NCBI RefSeq assembly: GCF_020076305.1
Contig: NZ_JAIQXE010000001.1
Coordinates: 930,001-994,000, forward strand
Origin: Flavihumibacter profundi
GTDB lineage: Bacteria; Bacteroidota; Bacteroidia; Chitinophagales; Chitinophagaceae
Reading direction: 5' to 3'
DNA length: 64,000 nt
In this document: positions 52,599 through 60,536 of the stretch, piece by piece
Position numbering within the stretch: position 1 is the stretch's first letter
Layout: each line of letters starts with the position of its first letter
The notes under the pieces: generated by a model
Told to the model about the DNA's origin: nothing
Seen by the model: only the letters and a program-made list of their open reading frames with translations
The model's database searches: none
Program-made: the position numbers and the translations under genes

Positions 52599-54770
52599 TT
52601 AGTCTTGTTGGTCGTTCTGGCGGGAAGACATGCCTTCCGGCTTTGGCAACAAAATTTTTCGGGAGAGTTTAAATTTACCTGATTTCGGATCGGTACCGGT
52701 AAGTTTAACTTTTACCACATCGCCTTCTTTTAATACGCCCTCAAGCGTTTCAAGACGCTTCCAGCTAACTTCAGAAATGTGCAGCAAACCTTGCTTACCC
52801 GGTAGGAATTCTACGAATGCACCATAAGGCTGGATAGACTTAACAGTTGCTTCATAGGTATCGCCAACCGTTGGTTGAGCAGTAATGCCTTTGATCCAGT
52901 TTACGGCTTTGTCTACATTTTCCTTTTTAGTACCGAAAATACTTACTTCACCCTGGTTATTCTTCTCTTCAATATTAATTGTAGTACCGGTTTCACGCTG
53001 CATTTCCTGGATCACTTTACCACCAGGTCCGATTACCGCACCAATGAATTCCTTATCAATATACAATTTTACCATACGTGGTGCGTGTGGTTTGACATCG
53101 CTGCGGGCTGCAGGGAGTGTTTCGTACATGGCATCAAGTATATGCATCCGGCCGCGGTTAGCCTGGGCCAATGCCTGGCGCATGATATCCATGCTCAATC
53201 CATCTACCTTAATATCCATCTGCACACCGCAGATACCATCGCGGGTACCGGTTACTTTGAAATCCATATCACCCAAATGGTCTTCATCACCCAGGATATC
53301 AGTCAATACTGCAAATTTCCCTTCTTTGGTGATCAGTCCCATTGCCACTCCAGAAACGTGTTTTGGCATGGGGATGCCTGCATCCATCAGTGCTAGTGAA
53401 CCTGCACAAACAGTAGCCATAGATGATGAACCATTTGATTCCAGGATATCACTCACTACACGAACTGTATATGGATAATCTTCACCTGGCATCATTTGTT
53501 TCAGGGAGCGCATGGCCAGGTTTCCATGACCTACTTCCCGGCGACCAGGACCGCGCATCATTTTCACTTCGCCTGTAGAGAAAGGTGGAAAATTATAATG
53601 CAGTATAAAATTGCTATAAACAGAAACAGCTGCGCTTTCTACCAACAGTTCATCAAGTGGTGTACCAAGGGTAACTGTTGTGAGTGATTGTGTTTCACCA
53701 CGGGTAAATAAAGCCGCACCGTGTGGGGAAGGCAATACGTCAACTTCCATAGACAAAGGACGAACATCTTCCAGTCCGCGGCCATCCAAGCGTACACGAT
53801 CATTCAAAATCATATCACGAACCACATAATACTGCAGGTCACTATAATAATTTTTGGCTTGCTTTTTAATGGTGTCGTCGAGGCTTTCACCTTCGGCTAC
53901 ATTATATTGTGTTTTCAGGAATTCCATTAATTCATTTGCGATCTGATCAAACTTATCGCTGCGGTCATGCTTAGCCAGGGCACTTTTTGCTACTGCATAA
54001 ACTTTCTCTTTGGCGAAAGCATCAACTTTAGCGCGAAGCTCATCGTTGTGAACCGGTTTATTATATTCCCGTTTAGTGGTAACACCTTTCAGTGCGCGTA
54101 ACTCAGCCTGGGCTTTAACCTGCACACGGATCGCATCATGGGCCAGTTCGATAGCTTTAATAAGGTCTTCCTCCAAACATTCCTTTGCTTCACCTTCCAC
54201 CATCATGATATTTTTTTCGGTGGCTGCAATCAGGAAGTCCATATCTGCTGTGGCCAGTTCAGAACGAAGCGGGTTCACTACAAATTGGCCATTAATCCGG
54301 GCAACACGCACTTCAGAAATGATCTCCTGGATAGGTACATCTGATACGGCCAAAGCTGCTGATGCGGCCAAACAAGCCAATGCATCTGGCATAACTTCAG
54401 GATCACTGGAAATCAGGGTAACCAAAACCTGAACATCACAGAGATAATCTTCCGGGAATAGTGGGCGAAGGGCACGGTCAATCAAACGGCTTGTCAATAC
54501 TTCATAGTCGTTCAATTTGCTTTCCCTTTTAAAGAAAGATCCGGGAATACGACCTGCAGAAGCAAATTTTTCCTGGTAGTCAACAGTAAGAGGGAAGAAA
54601 CTCTGGCCTTCCTTTGGTTCTTTATTGGCAACAACGGTAGCCAGGATAATGCAATTTCCCTGACGAACAGTTACTGCTCCGTCGGCCTGGCGGGCAAGTT
54701 TTCCTGTTTCAATAGTAACCGAGCGGCCACTACTTACATCAAAGGTTACTTGAAAAGGTTGTGATAACAT
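52599..54770 (-). CDS. pnp: Polyribonucleotide nucleotidyltransferase (PNPase)
   Basis: 723 residues. 3'-5' phosphorolytic exoribonuclease of RNA turnover. Two RNase PH domains (about 10-220 and 310-545; FFPLTVDYQEKFASAGRIPG and DGRGLEDVRPLSMEVDVLP, AALFTRGETQSLTTVTLG) are joined by a helical linker, then a KH domain with IGPGGKVIQEMQRETGTTI and an S1 domain (GDTYEATVKSIQPYGAFVEFLPGKQGLLHISEV in two S1-typical parts). It follows rpsO, as is common in bacteria, but with a terminator between them. Confidence 0.97.
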   Translation of the reverse strand: MLSQPFQVTFDVSSGRSVTIETGKLARQADGAVTVRQGNCIILATVVANKEPKEGQSFFPLTVDYQEKFASAGRIPGSFFKRESKLNDYEVLTSRLIDRALRPLFPEDYLCDVQVLVTLISSDPEVMPDALACLAASAALAVSDVPIQEIISEVRVARINGQFVVNPLRSELATADMDFLIAATEKNIMMVEGEAKECLEEDLIKAIELAHDAIRVQVKAQAELRALKGVTTKREYNKPVHNDELRAKVDAFAKEKVYAVAKSALAKHDRSDKFDQIANELMEFLKTQYNVAEGESLDDTIKKQAKNYYSDLQYYVVRDMILNDRVRLDGRGLEDVRPLSMEVDVLPSPHGAALFTRGETQSLTTVTLGTPLDELLVESAAVSVYSNFILHYNFPPFSTGEVKMMRGPGRREVGHGNLAMRSLKQMMPGEDYPYTVRVVSDILESNGSSSMATVCAGSLALMDAGIPMPKHVSGVAMGLITKEGKFAVLTDILGDEDHLGDMDFKVTGTRDGICGVQMDIKVDGLSMDIMRQALAQANRGRMHILDAMYETLPAARSDVKPHAPRMVKLYIDKEFIGAVIGPGGKVIQEMQRETGTTINIEEKNNQGEVSIFGTKKENVDKAVNWIKGITAQPTVGDTYEATVKSIQPYGAFVEFLPGKQGLLHISEVSWKRLETLEGVLKEGDVVKVKLTGTDPKSGKFKLSRKILLPKPEGMSSRQNDQQD

Positions 54771-54814
54771 AGCATCTTATGGTTTATGAGCTGTGGTGAA
54801 TTATTAGCATGCAA

Positions 54815-54855
54815 AAAACTATTCCCAACCGGTAATATCAGTTGGGAATAGTTTT
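54815..54855 (-). terminator. Rho-independent terminator of rpsO
   Basis: AAAACTATTCCCAAC pairs with GTTGGGAATAGTTTT (15 pairs) around an 11-base loop, followed on the minus strand by TT and GCATG. It lies 18 bases past the rpsO stop, upstream of pnp. Confidence 0.9.
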
Positions 54856-54873
54856 ACATATCATTAGGTTCAG

Positions 54874-55146
54874 TTATTTTCTGAGACCAAGTTTTTCAAT
54901 CAATTGGCGATAGCCAACCAGGTTATGTTTGCTCATATAAGTAAGTAGGCGTTTCCGCTTTCCTACCATTTGCATCAGACCACGGTGTGTGGAAAAATCT
55001 TTTTTGTTTGCCTGCAGGTGTTTTGAGATAGAACTGATGCGCTCAGTCAGTACGGCAATTTGTCCTTCGATAGAACCTGTGTTAGCAGCGTTACCCCCAA
55101 AATCAGCAAAAATTGTAGCTTTTTTTTCTTTAGTTAAATACGACAT
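54874..55146 (-). CDS. rpsO: 30S ribosomal protein S15
   Basis: 90 residues, the standard S15 size. It binds the 16S rRNA central domain early in 30S assembly. Matches the family at EGQIAVLTERISSISKHLQANKKDFSTHRGL and VGKRKRLLTYMSKHNLVGYR, given here as parts of the conserved RNA-binding helices. A promoter lies upstream and a strong terminator downstream. In other bacteria S15 represses its own translation through the leader; such a structure was not identified in the short leader here. Confidence 0.97.
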   Translation of the reverse strand: MSYLTKEKKATIFADFGGNAANTGSIEGQIAVLTERISSISKHLQANKKDFSTHRGLMQMVGKRKRLLTYMSKHNLVGYRQLIEKLGLRK

Positions 55147-55197
55147 CTTATCATTTTTTAAGAAACATCCAATAGTTATTTCAGCTTAAATTGGCGG

Positions 55198-55232
55198 CAA
55201 AGTTAGGGAATTATCGGGAAATAGCTTGCAAA
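55198..55232 (-). promoter_or_regulatory. Bacteroidota promoter for rpsO
   Basis: Minus strand: TTTG (55229-55232), 23-base spacer, TAACTTTG followed by C (55198-55205). Both elements match exactly, although the spacer is longer than usual. It lies 51 bases before the rpsO ATG. Confidence 0.5.
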
Positions 55233-55309
55233 TTGCTATTTTTTTTGGATTTTGCCTGGTTATAAGGCCTTGGGAAATTTCCCCATATGCCGGTAAACGA
55301 AATCACCAT

Positions 55310-56338
55310 ATGGAACCGCGATTTGTTATTATAGGATGTGGCAAGATAGCTCACCGTCATGCAGCACAGGTGAAAAAAATAGGCAGGTTAGTAGGTGTAT
55401 GTGACCCAAACCAAGATAAACTGGCCATTTTTTCGAAACAATATAATACTACCGGATACAGTGATGCCTTAAATATGATAGAAAATTGTTATGCGACAGT
55501 GGCCATTGTTTGCAGTCCCAATTACCTCCATATTGCACATATTAAGTTAGCCTTGTCAAGGAATCTGGATGTTCTTTGCGAAAAGCCTCTTTGCATTACA
55601 ACCGGTGAAACGGATGAACTCGAAGAATTCATAAAAAAATCAGGTAAAAGGCTTTTTATTGTTTTATCAGCACGCTACCATGAACAAATTATCAACCTTA
55701 AAAACCTGTTCAGGCGAAAGGAGATTGGCCGGTTACTAAGTTTCCAATTGAATGCCTGCTGGAACAGAAACCCCGAATACTATCGGGAAAGTGACTGGAA
55801 AGGCAGGCAGGAAAAAGATGGTGGAATTTTGTTGACCCAATTTAGTCATTACCTTGATGCAATGATCTGGTGCCTGGGCGATCTTGAACCTATTGCTGTA
55901 AAAAGGGCGAATTTTATGCACCAGGATACAATATCCGGTGAAGATACAGGTGTTACGATATTAACAAGCGCTGATGGGGCAATTGGAACATTTCACTGGA
56001 CAGTAAATAGCGCCATTAAAAATATGGAAATCTCTTTACTTGTTGTATGCGAAAAAGCCACTTTGCGGCTTGGCGGCCAATACATGGAGCAACTTGAATA
56101 CATAAGAATGGAAAATCGAAATGCAGGTTGGCTGAGAATTAACGATGAGGCTGGTCAACCTGAAATACCCTCCGGCTCCCGGAGCCACCACGACCTGGTT
56201 TATACCCAGTTAAACCTCGCTTTGCAAAATAAGTCGCATTCTTTACCAGGTTTAGCTGAGGGGTTGAAATCAGTCGCACTGATAGAATCAATTTACGCAA
56301 TTTCCCAGGACAATATATCCAGGAGTGGTTATGCATAA
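55310..56338 (+). CDS. Gfo/Idh/MocA family oxidoreductase (sugar-nucleotide type)
   Basis: 342 residues from the ATG at 55310 (MEPRFVIIGCGKIAHRHAAQ); the upstream extension to 55226 is unlikely. NAD-binding GCGKIAHRH, LVGVCDPNQDK, SPNYLHIAHIKLALSRNLDVLCEKPLCI with the catalytic Lys in CEKP. The C-terminal part DGGILLTQFSHYLDAMIWCLGDL has the family Asp/His motif. Compared with WbpB/WlbA-type sugar-nucleotide 3-dehydrogenases of polysaccharide synthesis it is similar in length and neighbourhood. It is cytoplasmic. Its stop overlaps the start of the next glycosyltransferase by eight bases. Confidence 0.87.
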   Translation: MEPRFVIIGCGKIAHRHAAQVKKIGRLVGVCDPNQDKLAIFSKQYNTTGYSDALNMIENCYATVAIVCSPNYLHIAHIKLALSRNLDVLCEKPLCITTGETDELEEFIKKSGKRLFIVLSARYHEQIINLKNLFRRKEIGRLLSFQLNACWNRNPEYYRESDWKGRQEKDGGILLTQFSHYLDAMIWCLGDLEPIAVKRANFMHQDTISGEDTGVTILTSADGAIGTFHWTVNSAIKNMEISLLVVCEKATLRLGGQYMEQLEYIRMENRNAGWLRINDEAGQPEIPSGSRSHHDLVYTQLNLALQNKSHSLPGLAEGLKSVALIESIYAISQDNISRSGYA

Positions 56339-57419
56339 AACCATCATTTTAACTATTACTAACGATCCGGATTATGATCAACGGATGCAAAGAATTTGCA
56401 CTACCCTGTCAGATGCCGGATTCAAGGTCATTCTTGCAGGCAGAAAAATGCGGCAGCCATCAGGATATATTGCAAATTATAAGGTTAAGAGGATGCATTG
56501 CCTGTTTCATAAAGGTCCATTACAATATGCGGAATATCATTTCAGGCTTTTTTTCTGGCTTCTTTTCCAGAAGGGAAATATCCTGTGTGCGGTAGATATC
56601 GATACCATTTTGCCTGTATATGCGATCAGCTGCATGAAAAGGATTAAAAGAGTATTTGATGCACATGAATACTTTAGTGAACTAAAAGAGGTGGTAACCC
56701 GACCGAAAGTGCAGAAATGGTGGAAAACCATAGAGAATTTTGCCATTCCGCGTTTTACAATCGGTTATACAGTTGGCGGAGAAATTGCCAGAGTTTTCAG
56801 GGAAAAATATGGTGTGGATTATGCAGTAATCAGGAATGTTCCTCTCATAAAACCAATGAAGGCAACGAATATCCGGAAATTTCAGGCAATTATATACCAG
56901 GGGGCCATTAATGAGGCGAGGGGAATGGAATATTTAATTCCGGCTATGAAAAATATTGATGCGGAATTGCATTTTTATGGAACCGGAAATTTCCTGGAAC
57001 AAAGTTTGAACCTAACCCGCGCTCTTGGATTGACGGACAAAATTAAATTTTTCGGGATGGTTTCCCCCCAGTACCTACAGGAAATTTCCTCCACTTATAC
57101 AATCGGCATTAACCTGGTTGAGCATGTTGGGTTAAACCAATACTATTCCCTCGCGAATAAATTTTTTGACTATATCCATGCCGGTATTCCGCAAGTCACA
57201 ATGAATTTCCCAGAATATGCAGCAATCAACCAAAAAGCGCAGGTTGCTGTATTACTGGATGAACTTTCTGTTGAAGGAATTGCATCAGCAGTAAACCTTT
57301 TGCTGCATGATAGTGTTCTATATTGTTCCTTGGTCAAGAATTGCCTGGAATTACGCGAAATATATAACTGGGAAATAGAAAGAATAAGATTATTGGAAAT
57401 ATATGAAAAACTGTTATAA
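56331..57419 (+). CDS. Glycosyltransferase (GT-B, family 4-like)
   Basis: 362 residues from the ATG at 56331, which overlaps the oxidoreductase stop. N-terminal Rossmann half: TIILTITNDPDYDQRMQRICTTLSDAGFKVILAG (cut here to a recognisable pattern of acceptor-binding residues), DIDTILPVYAISCMK and FDAHEYFSELKEV. The C-terminal donor half has the IYQGAINEARGMEYLIPAMK and FYGTGNFLEQ, FFGMVSPQYLQEISSTYTIGINLVE blocks typical of GT4 enzymes. No membrane segments. Donor and acceptor unknown; an exopolysaccharide or glycan role is inferred from the neighbours. Confidence 0.85.
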   Translation: MHKTIILTITNDPDYDQRMQRICTTLSDAGFKVILAGRKMRQPSGYIANYKVKRMHCLFHKGPLQYAEYHFRLFFWLLFQKGNILCAVDIDTILPVYAISCMKRIKRVFDAHEYFSELKEVVTRPKVQKWWKTIENFAIPRFTIGYTVGGEIARVFREKYGVDYAVIRNVPLIKPMKATNIRKFQAIIYQGAINEARGMEYLIPAMKNIDAELHFYGTGNFLEQSLNLTRALGLTDKIKFFGMVSPQYLQEISSTYTIGINLVEHVGLNQYYSLANKFFDYIHAGIPQVTMNFPEYAAINQKAQVAVLLDELSVEGIASAVNLLLHDSVLYCSLVKNCLELREIYNWEIERIRLLEIYEKLL

Positions 57420-57422
57420 TAC

Positions 57423-58541
57423 TTGACGCAGCGTATACATATTATTGCACATGATGTTCCCTACCCTATAAATTATGGTGGTGTAATTGATATTTTTTGC
57501 ACGATACAGTCATTGCATAAAATCGGTGTTGGGGTTATACTTCATTGTTTTGATTATGGCCGTGGGCAACAGGAAGAACTGAATAAATATTGCCAGGAAG
57601 TTCATTACTATAAAAGGCTGGAAGGTCATAAGGGCTTCTGTTTTCATCTGCCATATATAGTGGCATCCAGATCGAATAAAGATTTATTAGACCGGATTGC
57701 AGCGGATAATTATCCCATATTAATTGAAGGTATTCATAGTACGTACCTGGTTAATGATCCGCGGTTTCGGGAAAGGAAAATAGTTTTGAGATCTTTTAAT
57801 ATAGAGAGTTTGTATTATTTAAAATTGTTCAAACATGAAAGATCACTTATAAAAAAAGCGTACTACCTGAATGAAAGCCGGCTTTTACGCCGCTACGAGG
57901 CTGTAATATCTAAAAAAATACCGGTCATAACTTTATCTGAAAATGATGCAGAATACTACAGGGAGAAATCTGGAGCAAAAAATGTGCATTACATCCCGGT
58001 TTTTTTACCACATTCTGAAGTGAAATCCATGGAAGGAATTGGTTCATTTTGTTTGTACCATGGAAATTTGGGCATTGCCGAAAATGAAAAAGCTGCAAGC
58101 TGGTTACTGGAAGAAATTTTTTTAAAATTGAAGATACCTTTTGTAATAGCAGGTAAGAATCCATCCCCGCGACTGGAGAGGCTTGCCCATATGGGGTGCC
58201 ATACCTGCCTTGTTGCAGATCCGGGAGACCGTGAATTAAATGACCTGATCAGTAAAGCCCAGATCAATATTCTTCCATCTTTCAATGAGACTGGAATAAA
58301 ACTGAAATTATTAAATGCTTTATATAATGGCAGGCATTGCATTGTAAATAATGCGGCAGTTGAGGGCAGTCCGCTTGCACCATTGTGCCATATTGCAGAA
58401 ACACCAACTGCTATACAAAGAATGATACAGCAACTGTATCATTTGCCATTTGGTAAAGAAGAAATCAGGTTAAGGGAAAAAATCTTGTATCAGGAATATG
58501 ATAATAACAAAAATGCGCAGCAACTTATGTCATACTTATAG
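57423..58541 (+). CDS. Glycosyltransferase (GT-B, family 4-like)
   Basis: 372 residues from a TTG start four bases after the previous stop; no ATG is available until far downstream, so the TTG is forced. N-terminal half begins QRIHIIAHDVPYPINYGGVIDIF, a typical opening of GT4-type enzymes that bind an acceptor. The C-terminal part has FCLYHGNLGIAENEKAASWL, FVIAGKNPSP and the KLLNALYNGRHCIVNN segment for the nucleotide-sugar site. Third gene of the oxidoreductase-glycosyltransferase unit. Its 3' end overlaps convergent ftsE by 17 bases. Confidence 0.83.
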   Translation: MTQRIHIIAHDVPYPINYGGVIDIFCTIQSLHKIGVGVILHCFDYGRGQQEELNKYCQEVHYYKRLEGHKGFCFHLPYIVASRSNKDLLDRIAADNYPILIEGIHSTYLVNDPRFRERKIVLRSFNIESLYYLKLFKHERSLIKKAYYLNESRLLRRYEAVISKKIPVITLSENDAEYYREKSGAKNVHYIPVFLPHSEVKSMEGIGSFCLYHGNLGIAENEKAASWLLEEIFLKLKIPFVIAGKNPSPRLERLAHMGCHTCLVADPGDRELNDLISKAQINILPSFNETGIKLKLLNALYNGRHCIVNNAAVEGSPLAPLCHIAETPTAIQRMIQQLYHLPFGKEEIRLREKILYQEYDNNKNAQQLMSYL

Positions 58542-59214
58542 TGGCATTATCTTCAACCCTTCCCCTTTCGGTTTTTAAAGTTCTCGCCGGATATTTATTA
58601 ATTACTAAATAATCGTGGGTTGCCATAACTACAGCAGCGCCATAATCACGACTAATATGGAAAAGCAATTGCATGATTTCATCTGAAGTCTCAGGGTCAA
58701 GGTTACCCGTTGGTTCATCCGCCAGTATTAATTTAGGGGAATTCAACAGTGCCCTTGCAATATCCACCCTTTGCTGTTCTCCACCACTCATTTCAAAAGG
58801 CATCTTAAACCCTTTTGATTTTAATCCTACCTTATCCAACACATCCGCAATTTTTTCATCCATCAGGTTTTCGTCTTTCCATCCGGTAGCACGCAAAACG
58901 AACTTTAGGTTATCGTTTACATTCCTGTCGGTCAGCAACTGGAAATCCTGAAATACAACGCCGAGGTTCCTGCGTAAATATGGTACTTTCTTCCAGTCCA
59001 TTTCCTTCAGGTTAAATCCTACAACAGTTCCCTCTCCTTCGCGAAGGGTAAGGTCACCATACAGTGTTTTTAGCAAACTTGATTTCCCCGTACCTGTTTT
59101 GCCGACAAGGTAAACGAATTCTCCGCGGTTGATGGTAATATTTACATCCTGCAAAATGAGGTTATTGCCCTGGTAAATATTTACATTCCTGAGTTCGATG
59201 ATCTTTTCTGACAT
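58525..59214 (-). CDS. ftsE: Cell-division ABC ATPase FtsE
   Basis: 229 residues, ATP-binding subunit that with FtsX controls peptidoglycan hydrolases at the division site. Walker [11 protein letters not shown]-loop VVFQDFQLL, signature [15 protein letters not shown], Walker [13 protein letters not shown] and switch His in MATHDY. FtsE-like features are the short length and [25 protein letters not shown] at the N-terminus (quoted in short). ftsX is not adjacent, so a different FtsE-like pump cannot be excluded. The promoter lies 21 bases upstream. Confidence 0.87.
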   Translation of the reverse strand: MSEKIIELRNVNIYQGNNLILQDVNITINRGEFVYLVGKTGTGKSSLLKTLYGDLTLREGEGTVVGFNLKEMDWKKVPYLRRNLGVVFQDFQLLTDRNVNDNLKFVLRATGWKDENLMDEKIADVLDKVGLKSKGFKMPFEMSGGEQQRVDIARALLNSPKLILADEPTGNLDPETSDEIMQLLFHISRDYGAAVVMATHDYLVINKYPARTLKTERGRVEDNATISMT

Positions 59215-59234
59215 TTCCGGTTAGTTGATTGAAA

Positions 59235-59265
59235 CAAAAATAGTTGTTTCACGCTAAGCCGCAAT
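59235..59265 (-). promoter_or_regulatory. Bacteroidota promoter for ftsE
   Basis: Minus strand: ATTG (59262-59265, one mismatch), 19-base spacer, TATTTTTG (59235-59242, exact), 20 bases before the ftsE ATG. It lies between ftsE and the 3' end of cysN. Confidence 0.55.
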
Positions 59266-59270
59266 AAATT

Positions 59271-60518
59271 TTACCCGATAAAGCCTACACCAACTGTACT
59301 GTTGGTGCCTTCATCGATAAGGATAAATGCGCCATTGCGTTTGTTTGATGCATAAGTATCCGCTAAAACAGGCCGGGCCGTTTTAATAGACACATACCCT
59401 ATTTCATTAAGGCCAATTTCCTCCACCCCTTCTATAGTTTGATAATCTACAATGTTTATACTGCTGAACAAATTGGTAACTTTTGCTTTAACCCTGTTGC
59501 TGCCGTGCTGTAAAAGGTAGTTTTTTCCAGGCTTCAATGGCGTATGGTCAAGCCAGCAAACCTGGGCAGACAATTCTTTCATAGGTGCAGGCAGGTGATC
59601 TTTTTTAACCAGCATATCTCCACGGCTAAGGTCAATTTCAGAACTGAGCGTAATTACAACACTATCCCCTGATTCTGCCTGGTCGATAGCCTCTTCAAAA
59701 CGATAAATATTTTCAATGGTTGACTCCTGCATTGAGGGTAACGCAACTACTGCATCGCCTTTTTTTAGAAGTCCGCTGGCCAATTTTCCAGCAAAACCCC
59801 TGAAATCATGCCATTGTTCAGACTTTGGCCTTATTACATATTGCACAGGGAAACGGGGCGGGAATTGATTTTCAAGGGAATGCCATTCAATACCCTCAAG
59901 AAATTCCAATAAAACCGGCCCCTTATACCAGTCCATTTGCGTAGACTTCGTTGAAATATTATCCCCATAAAGCGAAGATGCCGGAATAAACTGAAGTTGC
60001 TGTTCTTTGTAATTGGCTTTTTCAAACAGGTCGTTGAATTGCTCTTTTATGCTCTCATATTGCTTTTGGGCATAATTTACGAGGTCCATTTTGTTGATAC
60101 AAACAACCACATAAGGAATACGCAACAATTGAGTAATATAAAAGTGACGGTGGGTTTGTTCCACGATACCATTACGGGCATCAATCAATATGACGGCCAC
60201 CTGTGCATTGCTGGCACCAGTAATCATATTCCTGGTATACTCAAAATGGCCAGGTGTATCAGCAATAATATATTTCCGGGAGGGTGTACTGAAATAAATA
60301 TTGGCAACATCAATGGTGATGCCCTGTTCCCTTTCTGCGATCAGTCCATCTGTTAGTAAAGAAAGGTCTATATAATCTACACCCCGCCGTTTACTGGCCC
60401 TTTCAATGGCCTCCAGTTTATCAGCAGTGATGCTATTGGTTTCAAATAACAAACGACCTATGAGGGTACTTTTTCCATCATCAACGCTACCAGCTGTGGC
60501 AATTCTAACAATATCCAT
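59271..60518 (-). CDS. cysN: Sulfate adenylyltransferase subunit 1 (CysN)
   Basis: 415 residues from the ATG at 60518 (a TTG at 60524 is the alternative). GTPase subunit that drives APS formation by CysD. EF-Tu-like G motifs: DDGKSTLIGRLL (G1), EREQGITIDVA (G2), DTPGHFEYTRNM (G3) and NKMD (G4), then two beta-barrel domains. There is no C-terminal APS kinase domain, so CysC, if any, is separate. The usual partner cysD is not next to it in the window. It follows the siroheme-TSUP fusion gene by 18 bases. Confidence 0.95.
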   Translation of the reverse strand: MDIVRIATAGSVDDGKSTLIGRLLFETNSITADKLEAIERASKRRGVDYIDLSLLTDGLIAEREQGITIDVANIYFSTPSRKYIIADTPGHFEYTRNMITGASNAQVAVILIDARNGIVEQTHRHFYITQLLRIPYVVVCINKMDLVNYAQKQYESIKEQFNDLFEKANYKEQQLQFIPASSLYGDNISTKSTQMDWYKGPVLLEFLEGIEWHSLENQFPPRFPVQYVIRPKSEQWHDFRGFAGKLASGLLKKGDAVVALPSMQESTIENIYRFEEAIDQAESGDSVVITLSSEIDLSRGDMLVKKDHLPAPMKELSAQVCWLDHTPLKPGKNYLLQHGSNRVKAKVTNLFSSINIVDYQTIEGVEEIGLNEIGYVSIKTARPVLADTYASNKRNGAFILIDEGTNSTVGVGFIG

Positions 60519-60536
60519 ATTCAAATTTTTAAATAA

